Assembly (NCBI GenBank): GCA_964490005.1
Contig: CAZBBB010000138.1
Span: 1-6,096, forward strand
Direction of reading: 5' to 3'
Length of the DNA: 6,096 nucleotides
DNA from: CAZBBB01 sp964490005
Lineage (GTDB): Bacteria > Planctomycetota > B15-G4
The notes under the pieces were generated by a model, which saw only the letters and a list, made by a program, of their open reading frames with translations, had not been told where the DNA came from and ran no database searches. Below are positions 1 through 5,460 of the stretch, one piece after another (position 1 is the first letter of the stretch; each line of letters opens with the position of its first letter). The position numbers were made by a program, and so were the translations under genes.

Positions 1-508
1 TCATCACGGGGAAGCCGATGCGACGCGCCTCGCTCAGCAGCGTGGCGTCGTCGCCGACCGGCTCGGTCGTGCCCGGCACGACCGGCACGCCGGCCGCGAT
101 CATGTTGCGGCGGGCGCCGAGCTTGTCGCCCATGGCCTCCATCGACTCGGCCGAGGGCCCGATGAACACGAGCCCCGCCGCCTCGACCTGCCGCACGAAG
201 TCGGCCTTCTCCGACAGGAAGCCGTAGCCGGGGTGGATCGCGTCGGCGCCGGTGCGCTTCGCCGCCTCGATCACGAGGTCGCCGCGCAGGTAGCTCTCGC
301 GCGCCGGCGCCGGCCCGAGCCGCACGGCCTCGTAGGCCGCCCGCACGTGCAGCGCGTTGCGGTCGGCGTCGCTGAACACGCCCACCGTGCGCAGGCCCAT
401 CTCGCGGCAGGTGCGCATGACGCGCAGCGCGATCTCGCCGCGATTGGCGACGAGCACCTTGGAGAAGGGTCGCGTGCGGGACGCGGCGGTCTGCGCTCGG
501 GCGGTCAT
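1..508 (-). CDS. Biotin carboxylase subunit of an acyl-CoA carboxylase (N-terminal 169 residues, cut by the window edge)
   Basis: Cytosolic ATP-grasp enzyme that carboxylates biotin on a carrier domain, using ATP and bicarbonate, for an acetyl-, propionyl- or methylcrotonyl-CoA carboxylase. The visible part is the biotin carboxylase N-terminal domain and the start of the ATP-grasp domain: KVLVANRGEIALRV at residues 17-30, HPGYGFLSE at 92-100, FIGPS at 115-119, MGDK at 126-129 and GVPVVPGTTEPV at 140-151. The PAPARESYL segment (67-74) and PGTTEPV look more like propionyl/methylcrotonyl-type subunits than E. coli AccC, but the substrate cannot be decided without the C-terminus and the partner carboxyltransferase. 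The ATG at 508-506 gives about 14 residues before the usual family start; no Shine-Dalgarno sequence is visible, so the exact start is less sure than the identity. It lies 89 bp downstream of the peptidase gene on the same strand. The frame is open to the left edge with no defect. Confidence 0.95.
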   Translation of the reverse strand, partial: MTARAQTAASRTRPFSKVLVANRGEIALRVMRTCREMGLRTVGVFSDADRNALHVRAAYEAVRLGPAPARESYLRGDLVIEAAKRTGADAIHPGYGFLSEKADFVRQVEAAGLVFIGPSAESMEAMGDKLGARRNMIAAGVPVVPGTTEPVGDDATLLSEARRIGFPVM

Positions 509-517
509 GGGCGCGTC

Positions 518-545
518 ATTGTGGGCCCGCCCGGGCCCGACGCAA
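518..545 (-). promoter_or_regulatory. Possible weak promoter for the biotin carboxylase gene
   Basis: On the minus strand a TTGCGT hexamer (545-540) is followed 16 bases later by CACAAT (523-518), a fair match to a sigma-70-type -35/-10 pair. Transcription would start near 511, only a few bases before the ATG at 508, implying a nearly leaderless message; that fits the absence of a ribosome binding site. The spacer is almost entirely a GC palindrome (523-538). In such GC-rich DNA a chance match is quite possible. Confidence 0.2.
523..538. repeat. 7-bp GC palindrome between the peptidase and biotin carboxylase genes
   Basis: GGGCCCG (523-529) and CGGGCCC (532-538) are perfect inverted repeats separated by two bases. 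It lies 60 bp after the peptidase stop codon and 15 bp before the carboxylase start. It could be a short hairpin at the end of the peptidase message, although no T-tract follows on the minus strand, or an operator in the spacer of the possible carboxylase promoter. The gap 509-597 shows nothing else. Confidence 0.4.
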
Positions 546-597
546 GCACGGCTCGCGACCCGCTCGCGCGGAGGCCCACGCGGGCGCGGGCGCCGCG

Positions 598-3054
598 TCA
601 GGGCGCCGCCGACGGCTCGGCCTTCAGCCAGCGCTCGCACCAGTCGAGCATCTCGGCCTGCACGTGCAGCACCGACTCGCGGGCGCGGTAGCCGTGGCTC
701 TCCTCGGGCAGCATCACGAGGCGCGCCGTGCCGCCGTGCCCCTTGATCGCGTGATACATGCGCTCGGACTGGATCGGGAAGGTGCCCGAGTTGTTGTCCG
801 CCTCGCCGTGGATCATCAGCAGCGGCTCGTCGATCGCGTCGGCGTGCATGAAGGGCGAGAGCGCGGCGTAGGTCTCGGGCGCCTCCCAGAGCGTGCGCCG
901 CTCGCCCTGGAAGCCGAAGGGCGTGAGCGTGCGGTTGTAGGCGCCGCTGCGCGCCAGCCCCGCCTTGAACAGGTCGCTGTGCGCGAGCAGGTTGGCCGTC
1001 ATGAAGGCGCCGTAGCTGTGGCCGCCGACCGCCACGCGCTCGCGGTCGGCCACGCCGAGACGCACGGCCTCGTCGACGGCCGCGCGCGCGCTCGCCACGA
1101 TCTGCTCGAGGAAGGTGTCGTTCACGGTCTGCGGGTCGGCGCCGACGACGGGCATGGTGGCGTTGTCCATGACCGCGTAGCCCTGCGTGAGCAGCAGCAG
1201 GTGCGAGCTGCCGCCGAAGAGCGTGAACGCGTGCGGGCTCTCGCGCACCTGCCCCGCCGTGCTCGCGTCGTTGTATTCGAGCGGGTAGGCCCAGACGAGC
1301 AGCGGCAGCCGCTCGTCGGGCTGCCGGCCGGGCGGCAGGTACAGCGTGGCGGAGAGCGGCACGCCGTCGGCGCGCGCGTAGGTCACCAGCCGCTTCTCGA
1401 TGCCCAGCAGTTCGGGCGCGGGATGCGCGAAGGCCGTGAGCGCCCGCCGCCCGACCTCCCCCGACGCGCGCAGCTGGTAGTTGGGCGGCTCGGTCGGGCT
1501 CTCGCGCACCGTCACGAAACGCAGCGGCGCGACGCCCGGCAGCACGGCCGCGACGCGCTCGTACTCCTCGCCCTCGTTGCGCCACAGCCGCTCGGTCGCC
1601 AGCGTGTCGAGCGCCAGCCGGTCGAGGAAGGGCCGGTTGCCCTCGGGCGTCGCGCCCTGCCCCGCGAGCAGCAGCGCGCCGTCGTCGACGCGCACGACGC
1701 TGCGCCCGGCCGCGTTGCGCGTCGTGACGGGGCGGCCCGGGTCGCCGTAGCTGTCGTTCACGCTGCGGTCGAAGATCAGGCGCGGTGCGCCGCCGAGCGC
1801 GCCGGTCCGCGCGTCGGGGTCGATGAGCCAGCTCCGCGTCCAACGCCGGTCGCGGTCGTACTCCGAGACCAGCCCCGAGGCGTCGCCCTGCAGCCACGAC
1901 AGCCCGGTGAAGCGGTGCTCGGTGCGCAGCACCTCGGTCGGCTCGCCGTCGAAGGGCGCGGCCAACGCCATGACCCGGTCGCGGTGCGCGACCTGGTTGC
2001 GCGGATCGCCCTCGTCGAGGGCCTCGGCCCAGAAGACCTGCGCCGTGCCTTCGCTGTCGCGCCACTGATGGTTGCGCGGGCCCGTGACGACGCCCTGGAT
2101 CGGAACCCGCTCGGCCAGCGGCAGCTCGGCGAGGCGCGCGACGGTCCGGCCGTCGAGACCGCGGATCTCCACGACCTGCGGGAACAGCGACATCGGAACG
2201 AGGTAGCTGAAGGGCCGCTGCACGCGCTCGACGAGCAGCCAGCGTCCGTCGGGCGAGGGGTCGGCCGCCGTGAAGATGTCCGGCGCGCCGAGCGGGTCGA
2301 GCCGCCCGCTCGCGACGTCGACGAGCGCGAGCTGGCTGGTGAAGCAGTGCTCGAAGAGCGCCTCGTCGTGGCTGTCGGTCAGCAGGTCCTGGTAGGTGCG
2401 CACGGGCGCCGGCGTGCCGCCGAGGTTCTCCTGGATGACGGGGCCGACGGGCACGGGCGAGCGCTCGGGCGCCGCGCCGCGCCCCTCGGGCACGAGCGCC
2501 ACGCACACCTGCGCGCCGCCCGGCATCCAGCTCGGCGAGGGGCCCAGGCCGTTCAGGTTGCGGCCGGTCAGCGCGCGCGCCGTACCATCCTCGGCCTCGC
2601 CGACCCACAGCTCGATGCCGTCGGAATGGGTGAGCGTGAAGAGAAAGCGCCGGCCGTCGGCCGACCAGTCGGGAAAGCCCACGCCGACGCCTTCGGGCAG
2701 CGCGAGCGCGCGCCCGGGGTCGGCGGCCGGCTCGCCGATGCGCTTGAGGCGCAGGCCGACGATCGAACGCGGGCCGTGCGTTCCGTTGGTCGCCGGGTCG
2801 ACGCGCACGCCGGCGAGCTGCAGCATCGGCCGCGCCAGCTCGGAGATCGGCGGCAGCGACTCGCGCTCGAGCAGCAGCAGGTGCTCGCCCGTGGGGCTCA
2901 CGCTCACCAGCGGCAGCGGCGGCGCGTCGAGGATCTTCAGCATCGCGGCCGGCGGCTCGCGGTAGGCGTCCTGCGCGGGGGCGGCCGTCGCGCACAGCGC
3001 CAGCATCAGCAGGATCGACGGGCCGGGACGCCACGACGCGGTACGCATGCTCAT
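598..3054 (-). CDS. Exported S9D-family serine peptidase, glutamyl endopeptidase-like (prolyl oligopeptidase superfamily)
   Basis: Predicted to cleave peptides, probably after Glu by analogy with the chloroplast glutamyl endopeptidase (CGEP) group, outside the cytoplasm. The 818-residue protein starts with a Sec signal peptide: positive residues 4-9, hydrophobic core about 12-22, probable cleavage after APA (25-27). A beta-propeller region fills about 35-550, with the S9D-like DAPPLPLVSVSP near 43-54. The alpha/beta hydrolase domain spans about 556-815. The triad is Ser680 in GGHSYG (677-682), Asp753 in HGEADNN and His787 in ESHGY. The stretch after the nucleophile (ARSGAYNRTLTPFGFQ) closely resembles what I remember of plant CGEP. 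The ATG at 3054 is preferred over an upstream TTG at 3111 because AGGAG sits six bases before it and the signal peptide then begins correctly. The length is normal for an S9 enzyme and there is no frame defect. Glu specificity is inferred from family resemblance only. Confidence 0.94.
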   Translation of the reverse strand: MSMRTASWRPGPSILLMLALCATAAPAQDAYREPPAAMLKILDAPPLPLVSVSPTGEHLLLLERESLPPISELARPMLQLAGVRVDPATNGTHGPRSIVGLRLKRIGEPAADPGRALALPEGVGVGFPDWSADGRRFLFTLTHSDGIELWVGEAEDGTARALTGRNLNGLGPSPSWMPGGAQVCVALVPEGRGAAPERSPVPVGPVIQENLGGTPAPVRTYQDLLTDSHDEALFEHCFTSQLALVDVASGRLDPLGAPDIFTAADPSPDGRWLLVERVQRPFSYLVPMSLFPQVVEIRGLDGRTVARLAELPLAERVPIQGVVTGPRNHQWRDSEGTAQVFWAEALDEGDPRNQVAHRDRVMALAAPFDGEPTEVLRTEHRFTGLSWLQGDASGLVSEYDRDRRWTRSWLIDPDARTGALGGAPRLIFDRSVNDSYGDPGRPVTTRNAAGRSVVRVDDGALLLAGQGATPEGNRPFLDRLALDTLATERLWRNEGEEYERVAAVLPGVAPLRFVTVRESPTEPPNYQLRASGEVGRRALTAFAHPAPELLGIEKRLVTYARADGVPLSATLYLPPGRQPDERLPLLVWAYPLEYNDASTAGQVRESPHAFTLFGGSSHLLLLTQGYAVMDNATMPVVGADPQTVNDTFLEQIVASARAAVDEAVRLGVADRERVAVGGHSYGAFMTANLLAHSDLFKAGLARSGAYNRTLTPFGFQGERRTLWEAPETYAALSPFMHADAIDEPLLMIHGEADNNSGTFPIQSERMYHAIKGHGGTARLVMLPEESHGYRARESVLHVQAEMLDWCERWLKAEPSAAP

Positions 3055-3060
3055 CGCTCT

Positions 3061-3065
3061 CTCCT
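3061..3065 (-). promoter_or_regulatory. Ribosome binding site deciding the peptidase start
   Basis: AGGAG on the minus strand, within a longer GAGGAGAGAG purine run, lies six bases before the ATG at 3054. It is the clearest Shine-Dalgarno sequence in the window. It argues for 3054 as the start rather than the in-frame TTG at 3111 or the second ATG at 3048. Confidence 0.8.
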
Positions 3066-3089
3066 CGCCGCCCCTCCCGCGGCAAGGCC

Positions 3090-3140
3090 GCGGCGCGGAA
3101 CGGAGCGCCAAGCATACGCCCGGTCGCCGTTCCGCGCCGC
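3090..3140. repeat. Perfect 14-bp inverted repeat (hairpin) between the exported-protein and peptidase genes
   Basis: The arms GCGGCGCGGAACGG (3090-3103) and its exact complement (3127-3140) are separated by 23 bases. The structure lies 24 bp after the stop of the exported-protein gene and 35 bp before the peptidase start, with both genes on the minus strand. As RNA it would form a very stable stem and may end the upstream transcript, but no T-tract follows on either strand, so it is not a standard intrinsic terminator. Alternatives are a dimeric regulator site or a leader hairpin of the peptidase message. On the minus strand the loop contains TATGCT, which could be a -10 element, and each arm contains GGAAC, a core seen in many ECF -35 elements. 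Neither reading is proven. Confidence 0.65.
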
Positions 3141-3164
3141 TGCGGACGCCTCGTTGCGCCCCTC

Positions 3165-4589
3165 TCAGTTGCCCTGCAGGCGCAGCCCGTTGCTGAGCGA
3201 GACGCCCTGCACCGCGAGGGCGTCCACGAAGCCCGCCTGCAGGTATATGCTGATGCCGGCCAGGATCGGGTCGTTGATGAGGGCGGGGAGCGCCAGGCTG
3301 CCCGCGCCGGAAACGCCGGCCGCGCCGCCCACCGCGATCGGCACCTGCAGCAGCACCGAGCCGAGATGGAAGGTGCCGCCCTTGAACGGGAGCGCGCCGC
3401 TGTTCAGGCCCACGAACAGGATGCCGCTCGCGCCGCCGACCACGTCGTTGATCGAGAGCGTGAACGGACTGCCGATGTCGGGGCAGCCGATCGCGCCGAG
3501 CGTCGGAACGAAGCTGTCCTTGCCCGCCAACCCGCTACCGTAGGCGATCTGCAAGCCGTCGCAGCCCGAGCCGTTGGCGTCGATGCGCTGCAGCGCTTCG
3601 GCCGGGTGGTAGCCGCCGCCGAGCGGGTGGACGGGCGCCGTCGTCGAAAGCAGGTTGCCGACGCCGGTCTGCCCGCCGGTGAAGGTGCGCAGCTCGCCGC
3701 CCGAGAGCCAGTTGGCGTGCAGCACGACGCGGTTGAGCCGCGAGGACCACACGGCGCCGTTGACGTCGCCCTGGTCGGGGTCGGCGTAGCTCGAGAGCCC
3801 CATGGTGAAGGGATCGAAGCGCAGCAGCTTGTCGCCGGGATAGAGGGTGCCGCTGGCGATCGCGACGAGCACCGTTCCGCCCGGCAGCTCGTCGAGCGAC
3901 ATGATCTCCTCGTTCGCGAAGAACCCCGAGATCGAGATGCAGCTCACCGGCCCCGCGACCTGCGAGCCGTCCACCGAGAGCGGGATCCGGTAGATCGTGC
4001 CGCCCGTCGGAGCGCAGCCCGTGGCCGACCACCACACGCTCGTGGAGCCGATGAGCGCGTTGGTCGGCGCGTGGTAGAGCAGGTGCTCGACCTCGATCTC
4101 GAACGGCGTGACGCCGTCGGCCTGCATGAGCGTGTGCAGCGTGTCGCCCGCGTCGAAGTACTCGACCGGCTTGGGACCCTGGTTCATGCCGGCATGCCGC
4201 ACGAAATACACGCGGCCGTCGCCGGCCGAGGCCAGGGCGCGCACGGCACCCGTCAGGCCGGGCATGGCGGTCGCCGAGCCGTCCTGTCCGAGAAACCACA
4301 GCCGGTGCAGGAAGGGGTTGTCCGGCGCCATCGACCAGTTGCACAGCACGCCGCCGCGGTGGCTGTCGAAGACCAGACCGCCGGGTGCCCCCGGCCAGAC
4401 CAGGCCGGTCGCGAGCACGGCGCTGTCCCCGGTCTCGGGCGCGATGCGGACCACGGCGGGTGTCTGCGTCACGGGCAGATACGCGCGCAGCAGCAACTCG
4501 CCGTCGGTGAACGCGCCGCTCTGCGCCTGCGCGAGGGAGGCGCCGCCGAGCAGCGCGAGGGAACGGAAAAGACCCTGCATTCGGTCCAT
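3165..4589 (-). CDS. Exported protein of unknown function with a planctomycete-type glycine-rich C-terminal module
   Basis: I do not recognise a characterised family. The 474-residue product begins with a short signal peptide (Arg9, hydrophobic 11-20, probable cleavage after AQA at 20-22). Residues about 26-340 contain repeated short beta-strand motifs such as VVRIAPETGD (47-54), GGLVFDSHRGG (70-80) and LLRFDPFTMG, suggesting a beta-propeller like those of secreted readout proteins. The last 135 residues (340-474) form a separate Gly/Leu/Pro-rich module running from YGSGLAG to SLSNGL. I recall this kind of tail at the end of many secreted planctomycete proteins, where its role is unknown. The four Cys at about 83, 191, 217 and 343 and the pair near 369 could form disulfides. 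The ATG at 4589 has GGAG eight bases upstream, while Met4 is too far from it. The gene lies 145 bp downstream of the sigma factor gene on the same strand, so co-transcription or direct control is possible. Codons 79-90 are duplicated in inverted orientation at 6061-6096. Confidence 0.85.
   Translation of the reverse strand: MDRMQGLFRSLALLGGASLAQAQSGAFTDGELLLRAYLPVTQTPAVVRIAPETGDSAVLATGLVWPGAPGGLVFDSHRGGVLCNWSMAPDNPFLHRLWFLGQDGSATAMPGLTGAVRALASAGDGRVYFVRHAGMNQGPKPVEYFDAGDTLHTLMQADGVTPFEIEVEHLLYHAPTNALIGSTSVWWSATGCAPTGGTIYRIPLSVDGSQVAGPVSCISISGFFANEEIMSLDELPGGTVLVAIASGTLYPGDKLLRFDPFTMGLSSYADPDQGDVNGAVWSSRLNRVVLHANWLSGGELRTFTGGQTGVGNLLSTTAPVHPLGGGYHPAEALQRIDANGSGCDGLQIAYGSGLAGKDSFVPTLGAIGCPDIGSPFTLSINDVVGGASGILFVGLNSGALPFKGGTFHLGSVLLQVPIAVGGAAGVSGAGSLALPALINDPILAGISIYLQAGFVDALAVQGVSLSNGLRLQGN
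4320..4355 (-). repeat. Original copy of a 36-bp inverted duplication (inside the exported-protein gene)
   Basis: These 36 bases, codons 79-90 of the exported protein (GGVLCNWSMAPD), occur again as an exact reverse complement at 6061-6096. This is taken as the original because the protein reads smoothly on both sides of it. Identity stops at 4355/4356. The other end of the match cannot be seen because the second copy reaches the window edge. Confidence 0.97.
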
Positions 4590-4597
4590 GGAAGCGT

Positions 4598-4601
4598 CTC
4601 C
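4598..4601 (-). promoter_or_regulatory. Ribosome binding site of the exported-protein gene
   Basis: GGAG on the minus strand lies eight bases before the ATG at 4589. This supports the first Met over the in-frame ATG nine bases downstream. The rest of the 145-bp gap 4590-4734 has no convincing promoter; the only stem I see is GCGCG/CGCGC, which is too short to call a terminator. Confidence 0.5.
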
Positions 4602-4734
4602 GGTCGAAGTCTCGTGGGAGGTGGGCGGCAGTCTCGGGACGGCCGCAGGCAGGTCTCATCCGGAGCCGTCGGGCGCCGTGACGGAGGGTTTGCGCGAACC
4701 GGACGCGCAGCCGGCGTGCGGGACTCCCCCGGGC

Positions 4735-5343
4735 TCAGCCGCGTTCGGGCCCGAGCCCTTCGGCCAGTTCGGCCAGCGCGCGGAACAGGCGCTGGCGCGC
4801 GGTGGCTTGCGAGCACCCGAGCTTGGCGGCGATCTCGGCGTGGCTCAGGCCCACGATGCGCGCGAGCACGATGATCTCGCGGCGCTCCTCGTCGAGGCCC
4901 TCGAAGGCCGACTCGATCTGCTGCAGCGCCTCGCGCGCGATGGCGTTCTGGCTGGGCGTGGCGATCGTGCGGTAGACGTCGAGCAGCGCCCGTTCGCCGT
5001 CGTCGCCGTAGGCCGAAGCCGCCAGCGGGACATCGCGCTTCGCGTCGCGCTTCTGCGCGCCCCAGTGCTCGGCGCGGTCGGCGATCTTGCGCAGGGCCGT
5101 CGCGTAGAGCCAGTCGCGAAACCCCGCCTCGCCCCCGTACTGGAAGCGGTCGAGCTGCTCGAGCACGTCGCGGCAGGCCGACTGCACGAGGTCGCTGGCC
5201 GACTCGCGCTCGCGCAGCACGCCGCCGGCGCGCAGGCGGACGTAGGCGCGCAGGCCGGGGAGGTGCCGGCGCAGCAGTTCCTCGAGCGCGCGCCGATCGC
5301 CGCCCTGCACGCGGCTGACGAGTTGCTCGGTCTCGACGCTCAT
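4735..5343 (-). CDS. ECF sigma factor (extracytoplasmic-function sigma-70 family), kinase-associated type
   Basis: Promoter-recognition subunit of RNA polymerase, 202 residues, a normal ECF length. Sigma region 2 covers about 5-100, with SASDLVQ at 48-54 (region 2.2) and FRDWLYATALRKIADRAEHW at 75-94 (regions 2.3-2.4). A linker rich in small residues spans about 101-130. Region 4 covers about 135-195, with the helix-turn-helix GLSHAEIAAKLGCSQATARQ at 165-184. There is no membrane segment and no anti-sigma gene in the window. The ATG at 5343 is chosen because homologous sequence starts there; the frame is open much further upstream, but that extension is arginine-rich and overlaps the kinase gene antisense. 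No good Shine-Dalgarno is seen; a GGAG is only one base from the ATG. It is divergent from a Ser/Thr kinase gene 117 bp away, a pairing known in Planctomycetes. The usual DAED of region 2.2 is SASD here, consistent with kinase-linked ECF groups. The target promoters are unknown. Confidence 0.95.
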   Translation of the reverse strand: MSVETEQLVSRVQGGDRRALEELLRRHLPGLRAYVRLRAGGVLRERESASDLVQSACRDVLEQLDRFQYGGEAGFRDWLYATALRKIADRAEHWGAQKRDAKRDVPLAASAYGDDGERALLDVYRTIATPSQNAIAREALQQIESAFEGLDEERREIIVLARIVGLSHAEIAAKLGCSQATARQRLFRALAELAEGLGPERG

Positions 5344-5460
5344 GCTCCACCACGCGGCGCCCTCGAAGGTCCTCGGGTGGCAACTCGAGGGAGGCCGACC
5401 GGCGGCATCGTACTCCCGGCGGCGCGCGAGAAGGGGGCGGCGGTAGACTCCCGTCCCTCC
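5344..5460. promoter_or_regulatory. Divergent intergenic region between the ECF sigma factor and kinase genes
   Basis: These 117 bases must hold the promoters of both divergent genes. On the minus strand TACGAT (5412-5407) fits a -10 element and would give a leader of roughly 57 bases for the sigma factor, but I see no matching -35. On the plus strand TAGACT (5444-5449) is a weak -10 candidate very close to the kinase ATG at 5461, implying a near-leaderless message. A 7-bp inverted repeat, CCCTCGA (5360-5366) and TCGAGGG (5385-5391), falls within the sigma leader. Confidence 0.35.
5360..5391. repeat. 7-bp inverted repeat in the sigma factor leader
   Basis: CCCTCGA (5360-5366) is matched by TCGAGGG (5385-5391) with an 18-base spacer. 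The near arm ends 16 bases before the sigma factor ATG. It could be an operator for a dimeric regulator or a leader hairpin affecting translation. The arms are short, so chance is a real possibility. Confidence 0.3.

Noticed and set aside
18..746. Short plus-strand open frames over the biotin carboxylase and the peptidase 3' end
   Set aside because: They are antisense to a clear biotin carboxylase and carry no motif or ribosome binding site.
1189..2884. 16-base direct repeat containing CAG triplets at 1189-1204 and 2869-2884
   Set aside because: Both encode HLLLL with the preferred CTG leucine codons inside the peptidase; codon bias explains it.
2989..2994. Possible lipoprotein cysteine (LALC, residues 18-21) in the peptidase signal peptide
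   Set aside because: The residue before Cys is Leu, not Gly, Ala or Ser as a lipobox needs, and a normal cleavage site APA follows at 25-27.
3055..3111. Upstream TTG start for the peptidase at 3111
   Set aside because: It would put 19 Arg-rich residues before the signal peptide, overlaps the inverted repeat, and ignores the strong AGGAG six bases before the ATG at 3054.
664..3543. Very long plus-strand open frame (959 codons) antisense to the peptidase gene
   Set aside because: Its product is dominated by Arg, Ala, Gly, Val and His with no recognisable domain, and it crosses two well-supported minus-strand genes. Strong G/C bias at codon third positions opens such antisense frames.
4590..4734. 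Terminator between the sigma factor and exported-protein genes
   Set aside because: Only a 5-bp GCGCG/CGCGC stem without a T-tract is present, too weak to call.
3366..4874. Plus-strand open frame (502 codons) antisense to the exported-protein and sigma genes
   Set aside because: Arg/Ala-rich composition without motifs, lying opposite genes with a signal peptide and conserved sigma domains; a GC-bias shadow.
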